Of a stretch of DNA of 64,000 nucleotides, positions 11,501 through 24,482 are shown in pieces. Each line of letters starts with the position of its first letter. The stretch's first letter is position 1. Under the pieces are notes generated by a model that did no database searches, had not been told where the DNA came from, and was given only the letters and a program-made list of their open reading frames with translations. The stretch comes from Temnothorax longispinosus (Eukaryota > Arthropoda > Insecta > Hymenoptera > Formicidae). Made by a program: the position numbers and the translations under genes. The stretch spans positions 23,771,832 through 23,835,831 of the forward strand of contig NC_092358.1 of NCBI RefSeq assembly GCF_030848805.1, given 5' to 3'.

Positions 11501-13250
11501 GTAATAAAATTTGAGACGATAACACGTGATCTACATGAATAATCATGCAAGATCGCCAAGTGTGTTATCAGGAAATAGCTACCTCTCCTCCAATGATCGC
11601 GCAAACACTTAAAGCATCGTTATCTCGAGACCTCGCACATCGTTACACCTCGTCATAACACTCGACACCCACCACGAAGATCACACGAAACACGTGGTCG
11701 ACAGGATCCAGCGGTGATAGGTTCTGTGAAGTTTATCTTCTCGAGTGTCCGCTTAACCGTGTACTTTAATTCGTCGTCAGTATAAACAGAATCCTCGTCG
11801 CCCTCATCCGTTATCCGTCTTAGCGTCGCGAGCGGAAAGGATGTAATTACAATCCGGTAGTTTCGAAGGCGTAAGGACGACGTGTTACTTCATCAAAGTG
11901 TTTAACAGCGACCGTATATCCGAAGGTCACGCAATATTGGAGCTGGTCGCAACAATTGATCACCGATTACGAGCGGCGAGTGCACACACGGAGCATCGAT
12001 ACGATGAAAGCCGTGGCGATGAAAGAAATGATTGACGAATTGTTCGTTTCGATTAAACAGAGAGAAACGTTCCAACTGAACGGAACGGCGGTCTTTTTCA
12101 GCTTGGATGACTTCGAATTTGTTTCATTTGAAAGCCGGCCACGATTGCCAATGGAGAATCGTCGCGAATTATAAAATTTAACAATCCGATCAACAAGATT
12201 CACTCGGAAGAGACCCAGGACGCATATAGAAGACGATCGTCACGACGTCTAGCAGGTCGAAGTTGTTAAGTATGTAAATCAAAGTTGGACCATCAGTGAG
12301 TTTGTCCGACGGGAACATTTGCGGGATCCAGCGATTGTTGCGGTGTGTGTCCGAGAGGAGATGATCGAAGTTTGTCTCTCGGTCTCGAGCGAGGCATCTT
12401 CCGAAACTCCGGTAACTCATAATAACATCATGATGTCCACGGGAACACAGTAGATTGGGACTCCATCATTGATCTTGCAGAGACCAGGGGAAAGCCGCGT
12501 CCCGGATTCGAAATATCTCCATTTTAGCACTCGGCACCACGTATTACTCTTAACGGAAAAGTGGAGAGCGTCACTTTTATTTTCTCATTTTTTTCCGCGA
12601 GCTCCAAAATTAAGAGCCCCCCCATTCTCCTGGATCTCCCTCGCCACGTGTTACATCGCGGACGTTTTTCCAGATCCCACGTCCGTGAGAGACGCGCATC
12701 CCCTGGCGCTTTGTTTACATGGTGAAAAGGGTTGATGTGTCCGGGGTAGTTGGCGCGATCGACTGAACGGCGCACGGATACAAGAATGCACAACGTTGTT
12801 GTGGCTCACACGGCTCGCGAGGCCGCAGTGAACTGTGGGTGGTCGCTTCGGAGAGGCTTTCCCGCTTTCCACCAGCGACGCACCACCGCGCCACCCTGTC
12901 TCTACCTCTCTCACCCTCACCGTCACCCTCTCGCCCTCTCTACATCGGATAGCATAGCAACTTCCACCTTCGGCCGAATCCCTCCATCGTTACCCCCGGC
13001 CCAGTCTCTCTCTCTCCCTATCTCCCTCTTTCTCTCTCCCTCATCTTCGAGCTCACCCTCTTCGTTGCGCCTCCGTCATCCGCACAGAAGAGGGTGGTTC
13101 TTCAGCGGCCCGCGCGAACGCCCGCGCGTCCGTCGCCTCCGCGAAAGCGAGGGTGAAAATGAATCTAATTCGCGAAAAGCGAGACGTGGGACGTGAGATC
13201 GAAGTCGGGGATCGGATATTTATTGCGATTATCAACTATTTCGGGAGCGT
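11500..13250. promoter_or_regulatory. GC/CpG-rich island, possible distal promoter or untranslated exon
   Basis: Base composition shifts sharply from the AT-rich flanks, peaking around 12480-13200. It includes CT-rich tracts (12890-13050) and many CpGs. Several open frames overlap on both strands but lack protein similarity. Its position upstream of the minus-strand octopamine receptor makes an untranslated first exon or promoter of that gene plausible. That link is inference. Confidence 0.35.
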
Positions 13251-14321
13251 TCATATATCATCTCATTAAAATCCCATTGAAAGTTTAATTACAATTTAAT
13301 TTAATATATCGCATAGTTTAATACATGATATAATTTTGTAAGAATTTTTTATTCCGAGGCATGTTGATATCGATATCGTTAGAAAATGTTATGTTCTAAC
13401 GTTCAAAATTTTGAGCAACGTTAATAAGACTTTTTTAAATCAAACTGAAAATCGGGCATAATTAAAAGTGCCATAAATTATCATCATTTCTTACTTTTTG
13501 AAGCATCAGTTTAAAATATTTTGGCTTCTTAAGGATCTTGAAGATGTTTTTATGAATTTTATAAATAAAAATTTAGACCAAATTTTTGATTCATTAAAAT
13601 TATTTTTCTTGTTTTTCTTTAATCCTTTTAATTTCCAAAAAATTCCTCACAGATTATCATTTTCCTAATATTTTTCTTGGAAAAAGACAACAGTGTCAAT
13701 CGTTTGACAAGGTGTCTCCGTAATCGCGTAAAAATTGACGCGAGACGCGAAGCGTGGATCCATCATCTCCCCCGTTGTCTCACCTCCCACATGTATCTGT
13801 CTGTCCTGTCCTCTTGTCACACAGACGTATAAGCATCCATATACGTCATGTAACGTGTGTATCGAGCAAATGTGGCGGAACAGAAAAAAGTTTAGCTGGG
13901 GTAAAATAAAGAGGAACGCGCGGAAGAAACTGGACTGACCGCTAGATAAAATGTCCGTACCGAATGTTACAGCAGTCGCCCGTTTCCCCTGAATAACAAA
14001 CGGGCAAAGGTCAAAAATAAATTTAAAATAATGCGAAATAATGTATACAGTAATTTCAACGAAGATTGCCTTATTTGAATACCGCTTTGGTGCGATGTAT
14101 AAATAATTTAATCTTATTGCTACGTTAAAATAAACGCCTTCGGTCTGGCAAGAGTTAAAGATTTAATAAATCAAAGCTGGAGACAAAATTATATTCCATT
14201 TCTCGTAATGTCGGCGGATAGTTATTTATTTAGCAAATGTTTTCTCTCGATTATCAAGATTTGTATTGTCGTCGCGGTTTCTCATAAATCTTGCGTTTGC
14301 GTCTCTCGTGAAATCGAGGAG

Positions 14322-14323
14322 TT

Positions 14324-14391
<68 letters not shown>
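14322..14391. repeat. (CT)n microsatellite
   Basis: About 70 bp of CT dinucleotides with two one-base interruptions. Confidence 0.9.
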
Positions 14392-14398
<7 letters not shown>

Positions 14399-16202
14399 GC
14401 TGGACGCGTCATAGTGAACCCTGACAATTAATCCATCTCAAGAGTATTAATCACACCAATCGATTTGATCCTCATCCGTCATGATGTGTGTACAAAGCGA
14501 CAGCGATAACGAGGTTTGTTACTTCCGCAAATTAGAGAGAAATGAAAACGTTTTCGAGTCTCGAAAAAGATCCCGTAAACTTCATATCCGGAAATAATAC
14601 GGACACATTACGTACATAATTATTTACATAAGTATAATTATTTATTATTATTATATAATTATCGCTGTAATTGCACTTTGTTACAAAGCGTTCGTGTATT
14701 TTACAAGCAACTCTCTCAATTTCTGAGAAAACGAAGAATATGTAAAATAAATACAAGAAAAACGATTCTTTACCTTTACGAGATCGATTATATCTACTTT
14801 TTTGGATGCTGTAATGCTTACGGATTTGTTAATCTTTTAATGATACATTATTTTCTCTCACTGTAAATTTATTTTTAATTTTCATAAAAGTTCTTTGCCA
14901 CGGAAATATAACAAAAACTACAACACCGGTTGGAGAAATAAAATCGGATTTTATATACTAAACTAAATTTAAATTCACCGCGAATTAAAAGAAAAATAAA
15001 CAAATTTATTGCAATATGAACAACAACGCGAATTTATGTATAGTACATTAAATCTTCAACTTTTCGGACATAAATATATATGAGATAAAATTATTGTGAA
15101 AAATGAATTTTCGCACAGAAGATTAATTTCCATGAAAAGAAAAAAAATTGTTAAAATTTAAGAAGTAAGAATTTTCAAATAAAATAAATACACTCGATCA
15201 TATAGCATTGTTTCTCAATGCAACGCAATAATACAAATGCCTATAATTAGGCGAGGTTTCATAATCGATATTATCCATTCGCAAGAATATCTCATTCATT
15301 AAACAATCAACGCGCGAATTTGTGTCAAACAAAAATACTCTACAAATAAACGGTATATACAATAACAGAACCCCATTGGGATCATAAATTATTTGTAAAT
15401 TGCGTCAATCGCGAATAATTAAACGACTTGGATGATAAATGTTTCGATATCTGTCGAGAGTCGTCATAATTTCGTTAAAATTGTTAAAAATAAAAAGATT
15501 TCACATTTCACCGATATATCTTAAATTCATTTATTTATAAAATTGTACTGTAATTAAGTTTGTGATTATTTAATACAAAGTAATTTTTTTTCATTTCTTA
15601 GGAATACAACATTGGAGATAGACTCTCCAATTTTCATTTTATTAATTCGATAAAAAGGGTTGCCACATTTCCGTTACACAGCTATGAAAAAATTACTCTT
15701 TTGTTATGTAGGTCGTTTCGCAGATCGGATATTGATTCGCGTACAATCTGTTGCCACATATTCTTTGCTGTCTGTATGAATCTTAACGTGTTATTTATTC
15801 TTGATTTTGTTGTAACACATGCTATGTAAAAATTGTTTGATAACATATTAGGATCTATTGTGATCAACAAAATCAGGCTGGAATTATTATGAGTCTTGAC
15901 TGCTCGTAAAAATATAATTTTTATTTTTATTATTATTAATAATGAGATTATTTTTATTTTAGTCTTTTTATCAACATTCTTTGTTGATTATTATACAGTT
16001 TGCAAAAGTAAAAAAATTCCGCACAGCAATATTTGATGTGTAAATTTTCCGAAAATTTTATGTGTTTTTCCAGACTATTTTTTCAGCAGCGAGAGAGAGA
16101 AAGAGAAAAAACAATTATTTTTATATTTATCGTTATCAGAATTATTTATTTATTACTATATTATTATTATTACTTACATAGAGTTTGAGAATAAGACTAA
16201 AG

Positions 16203-16471
16203 ATCCCTGCATCTAAAGCTGTGCGTGACGCAGGTTCCGAGGAAAATCTCATTTTTCCAGGCTGTATCCTCGGCAACGAGGGGTTCCGAGAAGGGCTCCG
16301 GACGAGATGGACTACTTGTCTTCCCGACAGTTCTTACACATTACATAGCTACGTGACTGGATTTATTGACGATGACCCGTGTAGTAAATACTCAGACTGT
16401 TTATTTGTGCGATGAGCGTTCCATTTTCGAGGAACTTTCCTCGAACCGGAAGTTGAATCCCTGCATCTAAA
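16203..16471. repeat. about 240-bp GC-richer segment flanked by identical 15-bp direct repeats
   Basis: The word ATCCCTGCATCTAAA occurs exactly at 16203-16217 and 16457-16471. The intervening 239 bp is clearly more GC-rich than its surroundings and contains a perfect 9-bp inverted repeat (TTCGAGGAA/TTCCTCGAA) at 16426-16445. A 15-bp exact duplication is the size expected for a LINE-machinery insertion, but no poly-A tail or A/B box was seen. Confidence 0.5.
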
Positions 16472-18091
16472 TAACTGATTAAGCTATTCACTACTATAAC
16501 TATATAGCTTCAGTCCACAGAAATTAAATGTTAGAATCAATATTTCCTGCTATATGTGTGCTATATAATACGAATTATTATTTCCAAACGATTGCATTCT
16601 TGTAATTAATACACATGCGAGAAGCATAGTTGTAATTTTAATTTCTGTTTAATTTAATCGATTTTTCAAGAGTTTCTTGTGTAAAAGATTGTTCTGAGCA
16701 CCTAAAATTCATTTCACAAAAGTGAATGTTTGAAATAAATATTTCCTATTTAATGAAAATTAGTTTCTATGTAAAAATTAGTTCCATTGTCTCCTTTAAT
16801 TTTTTAAATTAATTACTGTGGAATTTAATTAATTAAGTGTAAAAGTGTAAAAAATATGTACTTTTAAACATTAATAACATTATTAACACAGTTCCATAAA
16901 TCTACGTGTACCTATATGAAAAATCTCGCAGAATAATTCCTTTTACATATCTTTGTTTCCTTTATTATCCTTTCTGCTTTCTTGTAATATTCTCTCTGAG
17001 CTTCCACATAAACTATCAAAAATAGACAATACTTCACGTCATAATACCATATACACACACAAATTTATTATTTATGTCTCGCACAATATAATATATTAAA
17101 GATTATGCTCTCAGTTGCTGTCGCAGCTTCTTGATGGTCAATAAATAACGTACTCTGCACGAGCAACAATCCGTTCGACTGATATTACTGTTTACTTGCA
17201 AGGTGAGACTACACGTAGTCGTGCTAATGTCGTTATAGACGAACGACTTTACCATCTCATGTTGCAGAAAGAATATTGTTACAAGAGCTATCTCAGAATT
17301 ACACAACTACGTTTGCACAAAAATGACATGTAGAAAATAGATTTTTGTCAATATAAGTTTACTAATAAATAATTTAAAAATATTCAAAAGATATTAATTA
17401 ATTAGTTAAAATACAAAAGCATTAACTAATTTTCTACATTTAAAGTATCTTGGATCTACGGCATTATCCAACCTTGGATTTTTAACTGAATTCACAGATT
17501 TCTCAATGAAGATTTCAGGCCATTGACAAAATCTTTATTTACCACAATTAGGTAAGTTAACTTGAAAATTAAGTGGTAAAATATATAAAATATTTTGTGG
17601 TTTAATATATTCCCACAAAAAATTTCATGAAAAATTATAAAATTTCATTTTTGAAACAGACTTTATGAATAAAATTGAAAAATAAATAATCTTGAATTCA
17701 TTAACTATCTAATTTCGAAATATTAAATGATTAACCATTCTGGCACTAATGAGATCATTAATAAATATAAACAATTATAATATTCAATTAAAATTCTTCA
17801 TATAATAACTTAACTTATTGCTATTTTTTTTTTAAAGAAATATAATTTTTTTAGAAAAAACAGCTTACATAAAAAAATAGATAAATTCAAATAATATAGA
17901 AAAAATTAATATTAAATACAAACTGAAGAAAATGCATTAAATAAAATAATTTTAATAATATCAATATTATTGAAAATGATCGGAGTCATTTTAAATTGTC
18001 TAAAAGACAATTATTATATCTTTATATGTTATTTGGAAGGGATAAGTTCGAATTATTAATCATTATCCTAAAAATTAATCTTCACTTACAA

Positions 18092-18102
18092 TGAGTGAGA
18101 GT

Positions 18103-18154
<52 letters not shown>

Positions 18155-18278
18155 GTGAGTGAGTGAGTGAGTGAGTGAGTGAGTGAGTGAGTGAGTGAGT
18201 GAGTGAGTGAGAGTTAGAGTGAGAGTGAGAGAGAGTGAAAGTGAGAGAGAGAGAGAGGGGGAGAGGGAGAAGGAGAGA

Positions 18279-18361
<83 letters not shown>

Positions 18362-18386
18362 TAGAGAGAGAGGAGAGAAGAGAGAG

Positions 18387-18417
<31 letters not shown>

Positions 18418-18436
18418 AGAGAGAGGGAGAGAGAGG

Positions 18437-18483
<47 letters not shown>
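18092..18483. repeat. compound (GA)n/(GAGT)n microsatellite
   Basis: Almost 400 bp of purine-rich simple sequence: (GA)n, then a run of GAGT units at about 18150-18210, then long (GA)n with GGGA and GGAGA variants. The long Ser/Leu and Arg/Glu frames across it are composition artefacts. Confidence 0.95.
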
Positions 18484-18486
<3 letters not shown>

Positions 18487-18489
18487 AAT

Positions 18490-20758
18490 AATAGATCGGA
18501 ATTTAATATCGTTTCTAAAACTTTCACGGTTTTAGTTGACGATTAAAAATCTTTTCTGATGGATATATATTTGCCCCAAATTTATTTCTTCTTAAACATT
18601 TTCTTTTGTATTTCTGTTTGTCTTTTATTAAATCTTGATCTAAATCCGCGAGAAACTATTCAACTCTCGAAAATCTCAACATATCGTAATCAGCAAGGAT
18701 ATGGTATATTAAATAAAATTCTAAAAAGAAAATTGTTTTATGTCTGGAAGTTTAAACCTTAAAAAATTATATCTTCGAAAGTTTTAGAAAAATATAATTG
18801 ATAAAGAAAATAGCACTGATTGAAAAATTTCACGACACGCAATTTCAAAAGTTTGTAGAATTTTAAATCGGTGGATTTAAATCGCAAAAATTTAAAGCTC
18901 TATAAATCATTATCAGAATAATAATTGGACATGAGATAGCAAAAATTAAATTTCGAGCATTACAGCTTCAGGAGTTTTATTTATCATAAATTCTCTTCCA
19001 TTATCTATACCGATATGAGCAAAATTATGACTCTTGCAGCGAATACTAAACCTGCCGATCTAAATCACGAAAATTTGAGGCTTCAAAAATCGACGGAGTA
19101 TCAATATATAATTAGATACAGTTACATCTCTGTAAATATCCCTGTGGACAGACGTCACTCGCGCAGGTATTATAAACGGTTAATATGTTGCATGAAGACA
19201 ATATCTGATTGCAGAATTTAAACTTTCGATCGCACGATTACTTTACATCAACATGCAGGAATTTGTGTCAATTTTAAGTAATTGCTGGGTTGATAGGTTG
19301 CGGAGAATTACTCGCTAAGAAATATTTTTGTAAATAAATAATTGGATTCTTAATCGTTTGTTGATGTTCCTGTTCGAGATCACTCCATCCTTAAGACGCA
19401 TCTTAATTGCAATAATAATCAACAGTTGCGGAATATATATCGTTTATTGCTTTTGAATTGCATTGCTAATCTATATTTATTATTTATTTTTACATTAAAA
19501 CGATATAAACGACGCTTAATAAATTAATTCAACTTGCATACTAAACTATATGTCATTTAAATATACCTCTTGTGTCTTGTAGATCATCTTAACGATCTCT
19601 ATCGTTTAATACATCGATATTACGTTATATTGTCATGCACAATACGTGTGTATACAATACACACAAATTATAGATTGCAAACGATAATGCATTATCACGT
19701 AAATAGATATTATTTTTGGTATCGGAATAAATCTTTCTCGCGAAGCGTGTTACGCTCTAATTATCCTTTGCGGTTTCACTATTTCATAAATCGATTGAAT
19801 CAAAAGAACGAATAATATCCATTTTTAACGTATATATAAATTATTCTTAACTCACACAATTGTAATAAGAATGAGTCTATTGTGAGATTCATAAATGATT
19901 CATAAATCATTAGATCTATCCGTTCCCAAGAAACAATTCTAAATTCGATTGCACGAACGTAAATTTATGCCAAATCAAGATACAAAATTATTATTTATTA
20001 AATTTAAATATTATTGATAACGAGACAGATTAGTCACATTCGTGTCATGACAACAGAAAGAAAATATGTTTCCTTGCTATCGTATTCTTAATCGATACTT
20101 GTATTAAAATATACGAAATAAGAAATGATGAGTTCCCGTTGATCGAATTTATACGTAATAGAATATATAATAGATAAACTAACAATAAAATAAGTTACTT
20201 TTCTCTCCGAATTCGTTGCAACACGAAACATAATGTTTCGTAAAACACATATCGCTTAATCTTGCGAATGTGTAATAATAATAGTCATCTAGACAGGAAA
20301 GAACGATAATGTTTCGTTGATCGTGCTAAGAAGTAAAGGTACGAGCTTAAAATTATATGGAATCACTGTCGAACAAGATAAAGCTAAGTACGAAAATAGA
20401 TTTTTTGTACCAGACAAAAACTTTCTCGAGGAGTTCAAAATGCATAAGTTAAAAAGGTCTTCTAAAGGAAAAATTTTTACAAAATATATTCCATAAACTT
20501 TGAATTTCAAGCAACATGTAAAGTGGAGCCGCCGAAGTAACAAGTGTGACGAATATAATCGAAAAATAAATACATATAAAATACATTGTAGCACCATTTA
20601 AGTAGCTGAGCGCATTAATTGTGCGTTAACCACATTAAAACTAATAAAAGTTAAAGATTAAATATGTTGTTCTGTATTCCGTTACACTAGACTGCGTTAT
20701 AATTCGCATTGCATACAGTCTTACGTACGAATATTTCGTTGTTGACAGCTCAAACGTT
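18490..20758. other. AT-rich intergenic DNA and probable 3' flank of the CAT gene
   Basis: No gene was recognised. The segment nearest 20758 lies just beyond the putative poly(A) signal of the minus-strand transporter. Confidence 0.45.
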
Positions 20759-20759
20759 T

Positions 20760-20765
20760 TTTATT
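20760..20765 (-). terminator. putative poly(A) signal of the CAT gene
   Basis: AATAAA on the minus strand, about 80 bp after the stop codon at 20845. Confidence 0.5.
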
Positions 20766-20844
20766 TTTAAAATTCAAGCCATTCCCACGGCTCCACCGGC
20801 GAGCTTGATAATGAAAACAATTGATAAAAATGTATAACTTATTT

Positions 20845-23800
20845 CTAGTCAACAAGTTCTTGGACGCTCGGAATAGGTGACTTGTCACTTTTCGGGTTAA
20901 CTTGTAACGTAGATCCCCACTTTGTGCCTTTCTCGGCTTCTGAGGTGGCCATCAAACCGGAATGTGAGTTTAGCGGAGTGACGTCTTTTGCTTTTTTATA
21001 TTGAAAGTACTCCACCATCACTGGAGAAAGAGGAGAAATTAGAGAAATTAGAGAAATGGAGATTCATTGAAATTTATATGGAGCATATCTGGTTTTGCAT
21101 TTTAAATTCATATCTTATTTATATGAATGATACATGATTATAATCAACGTACCGAATATCATCCATATGAAAAACCATCCCCACGTCCTTGCAGACAGGT
21201 GCATTATCAGAACGACGTTGAAGAGAATGCTTAACGCTGGTATCAAAGGCATCAGCGGTATTTGGAATTTCCCGGTGGGTGGATTTTGTTTGTGAGCGGC
21301 AATTACGAAGAGACCTGCGAGCAAAAAACAAGCAAATACGGTTGAGTACAACATTTCTTCTGTCGTGTGCAAAACCGGAAAAAAATTGAGATAAACTCAC
21401 TCGCGATGGGTAGCAGAAGAAAACTCGCTGCAAAAAGGTAACCGCTCTTCGTGAACGAAACTGACGTTTCGAACGCTATTATCATAAAAGTACTGAGAAA
21501 GCCGCAGCTTGTCGTGTAAATAATCAAACAAGCGCCTATGAGAGGTCTCATGTGACAAGAACCGCAATTCTGCAGCCATAGCCAGTGCTCCATCCAGGTG
21601 TATCGCGGCTTGAATTTGCTAGATCCATCGCACCGCAGCTATAATTATAAATAATGTATTAATAATCTGTTATAAAAGATCTAAGAATTGCCTGGCGCAA
21701 TGTTATTATATTAAGGCGGCACTTATAGATTTCAAGAATCAAAATTTATTACATTTTTTACAGAAATCAAATATTTTGAAGTTGTACCGTGATCCTAATT
21801 TAATCAAAAGCCCTAGCGGTACACTCACTTCGGACTTAGACGCGATGCTGCTGGAGTCCGCTTCCTCCCTAGGTGGCGAGGAACAGCCACTGGTGAGCTT
21901 ACCAACTCTGGACAACTGATGCTCGGATGGATCGGACGATTGCTCGTGCTCGGGCAGATACCTCAGCAGGATAATGCTAATCGCCACGATGCTGTACGCG
22001 AGCAGAGTCGCCATCGACATAGACTCCACCAGATGTTTGAGATCGAACATCAGAGCGATTAAAGCACTAAGCCCTCCACTTACTTTGAGAGGGCACACCG
22101 AGGGGGACAATTCACTGAGGGTTCCGGAAAGAGTCGTCGTCATTCCGCAAAGGGCACCCACGCTGCAAAAGCCACTTTCGATTAGCGCATCTTAAAAATT
22201 TAATTAAATCATCCTTTATTATAATATACACTATCTTTTATATCTTTTTAATATATTACATCATAATATTAAAGTATTTTTAATTTAAATACACCGCGAC
22301 TTGGTTATTGTGAGATCTCTTGGTATCGCTGTAGAAATATAGAATAAAAATGATGAAAGAAAGAATGGTGCCTACAGTATTTTTATTTTTACTAGTTTTT
22401 GTCATAAAGAAATTTCGTGAAAAGAACGTCTACGTTATAAATTTATCGAGTAGAGTTATAGAAAAATAAAATTGCTTGCCTTATCACATATTTAGCCCAC
22501 GGGATACCCCTGGACGAAAAGGCTTCCGGCAAAGCGGCGGTAACATTAATCTCCCAATACGGCACGACCAGTGTCAGGGCGCCGCTGACCAGCACATATC
22601 CGACAATTACTATCGCCATCGAAAGCATCGTCGCCAGCGGGATACTCCGTCCTGGATCGCGAGCCTCCTTTCCGGCAGTCGCGATCGATTCGAAGCCGAC
22701 GTAGGCGTAGAAACACGTTGCTGCACCTGAATAACGCATCAGGATTTAACGTCTTCGTTTCAACCGGCAAATATCACAAAAGATACAAAAACCATTTCCC
22801 TTGTACATAAATCTCTATTATCCTCCATAATCCTCGAAATCGTGGATTAGTGAGGTCACATGAATCCCCCTATATTTTCCGTCGCATTTGTTTAATCAGT
22901 CTACTTGAGATAACCCACCCGTGATTACGCTGCCGAAACCATATGGTAGAAGACCACCGTTCTGGGTGCTCCAGTTTGTAATGTCCGCGTAATAAATGCC
23001 CAGAACGACGAACAGACCCATCACCGCGAGGTTGATGATGGTCAGCAACGAGTCGACCGTTGCCGAAGTCTTCACCCCTTTTCCCAAGAGCATCGCGTAA
23101 ACCAGACATAATCCGCAAGCTAGGACATCCGGGCAGAAGACCACCCCATATATGGTAAATTCACCCATCCCGTAGCGATAAATATAATTGCTAATCGCAC
23201 CGCCTGTCAACAAATCCACGTATCCGCTCCAAGCTCTCGCCACGAACGCCGCGCCTAATTAACACAATAAAAAGTCATTAATTGCTAATCTAATTTAATT
23301 TTAGCGCTAATTTAATATTTGACTCAATCTAATTCGATTTTCTTGTTCATTTTTTATTTCTTGTCGATAAATCCTTCAGGTTCTTCGCGAAAAGATAGGT
23401 TCGTACCCATCATGTGCTCCAAGATAAGGGCCAATCCTACGATAACGCCCCAAAACTCGCCGATGGCGACGTCGACGTGAATGGGGATGCCGTCCTCCTT
23501 GCCCTCTTTCCGTACTCGAGCGTCCAGTTCGGCGCAACAAAGGGCCGCCAAAATGGAAGCGAAACCAGCCACGAGGAAGCTGAACATCACCCCAGGTCCA
23601 CCTATGTCGTGCGCGACCGTACCCATTAGCACGTAAAATCCAGCACCGACCATATGACCCACGCCTGGAAGTAATATATAATTATAGGTACAGGACTGGT
23701 AGTAATTATTATTATTATTATGTACATTAATAGTCCGTGCATTATTATTGTTGTCTATCGCCACATATCTTTCACTCAAGACTATTATTCCGGACCATTA

Positions 23801-24054
23801 CGCTTATCATCACATCGCGATAATCGCGCGTGATGTAATGGCAAGTTGCATATCGCTCGCACGCACGAAGCCAGTTACAAAGCGCATTATATATAAAAAA
23901 ATATATATATAATATATATTATAATTCCGTCACAAAGTTGATTTATTCGAGTCGCAAAGGTATATTCACCGAGCCACGTGATGTCGAAGGTGGAGAGACA
24001 CCTCTTCATTGGTGTCTCGAGCAAGTCGTCCTGCAGCTTCTTTTGGCGGTTCAT
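20845..24054 (-). CDS. cationic amino acid transporter (SLC7 CAT family), divergent
   Basis: It is predicted to be a multi-pass plasma-membrane uniporter of the SLC7A1-4 type. Eight coding exons: 23970-24054, 23407-23664, 22919-23254, 22480-22726, 21829-22162, 21401-21638, 21153-21314 and 20845-21020. They join in phase to 1836 nt, 611 aa. The start is the ATG within CHKMNRQKK; an alternative start in an unseen upstream exon is possible because the open frame extends to an acceptor at about 24094. Family blocks are clear: LETPMKRCLSTFDIT, GVGHMVGAGFYVL (29-41), VARAWSGYVD, NWSTQNGG, GAATCFYAYVGFESIAT, PEAFSSRGIPWAKYV and the C-terminal PALSILFNV. Oddities: residues 75-94 lack the usual ARVP..GSAY block, and about 25 conserved residues after GALCGMTTTL (312-320) are missing. 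The intron after 22480 has a GC donor. The function may therefore be altered or lost. Confidence 0.88.
22163..22479 (-). other. GC-AG intron of the CAT gene
   Basis: The upstream exon ends GTGATAAG, followed by GCAAGC. The acceptor is TTTTGCAG before CGTGGGTGCC. The junction gives KYVISVGALCGM, the sequence conserved in the family, whereas reading on gives RQAIL and a stop. Confidence 0.85.
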
Positions 24055-24268
24055 CTTGTGGCACAAGTCGGACGTAACGTGGCCCAGGTCAGTCTACTGT
24101 ATGTACGATAAATATATCGCTCATATTAAACGAATTGTTTGTTATAACAATTAATGATACTTATAATATTTCAAATCTGTATACCAATTTAGTAATATAA
24201 TCATTAATCGATATACCTGTGTCATGTGTGGACACTTGTATTTTATATTTCCTATATTTATATTCCTA

Positions 24269-24482
24269 ATTTCAGTGTTTATAATCCTAATATTCTGTAA
24301 CATCGGATAAGAAAGAATCCTTCATAATCTATCCGAAAACAGTTTCTGCATCAGAAAGAACATAAAATGGATTAGTATATTTTATGTTCTTTCTGATGTA
24401 GAAACTGTTTTTGGACAGATTATGAAGAATTCTTTCTTATCCGATGTTACAGACAGAATATTAGAATTATAAACACTGAAAT
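24269..24482. mobile_element. 214-bp long hairpin/foldback element
   Basis: The left arm at 24269-24368 and right arm at 24379-24482 are inverted copies of about 100 bp, roughly 92-95% identical by eye, separated by a 10-bp loop. Outer ends read ATTTCAGTGTTTATAAT on both strands, and the loop-proximal ends read GAACATAAAAT. TA flanks each side (24267-24268 and 24483-24484), as expected for a Tc1/mariner-type MITE. If transcribed with the CAT 5' region it would fold into one long dsRNA stem. Confidence 0.8.

Larger units (their letters stand above)
13260..18080. other. AT-rich intergenic DNA with microsatellites, no gene supported
   Basis: It contains the (CT)n tract at 14322-14391 and the direct-repeat-flanked segment at 16203-16471 (both listed separately). 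No coding exon could be supported on either strand. Confidence 0.5.

Noticed and set aside
11956..13235. Open frames in the GC-rich island upstream of the octopamine receptor
   Set aside because: No family similarity, and frames overlap on opposite strands. An untranslated exon is more plausible than coding sequence.
18075..18546. Ser/Leu-rich and Arg/Glu-rich long open frames on both strands
   Set aside because: They are produced by the (GA)n/(GAGT)n microsatellite, which is open in every frame.
21115..21433. Alternative-frame minus-strand open frames over the CAT 3' exons
   Set aside because: They are shadows of the transporter exons 21153-21314 and 21401-21638.
22443..22479. Extension of the CAT exon past KYVI into RQAILFFYNSTR
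   Set aside because: It reads through the GC-AG intron. The spliced junction restores the conserved SVGALCGM.
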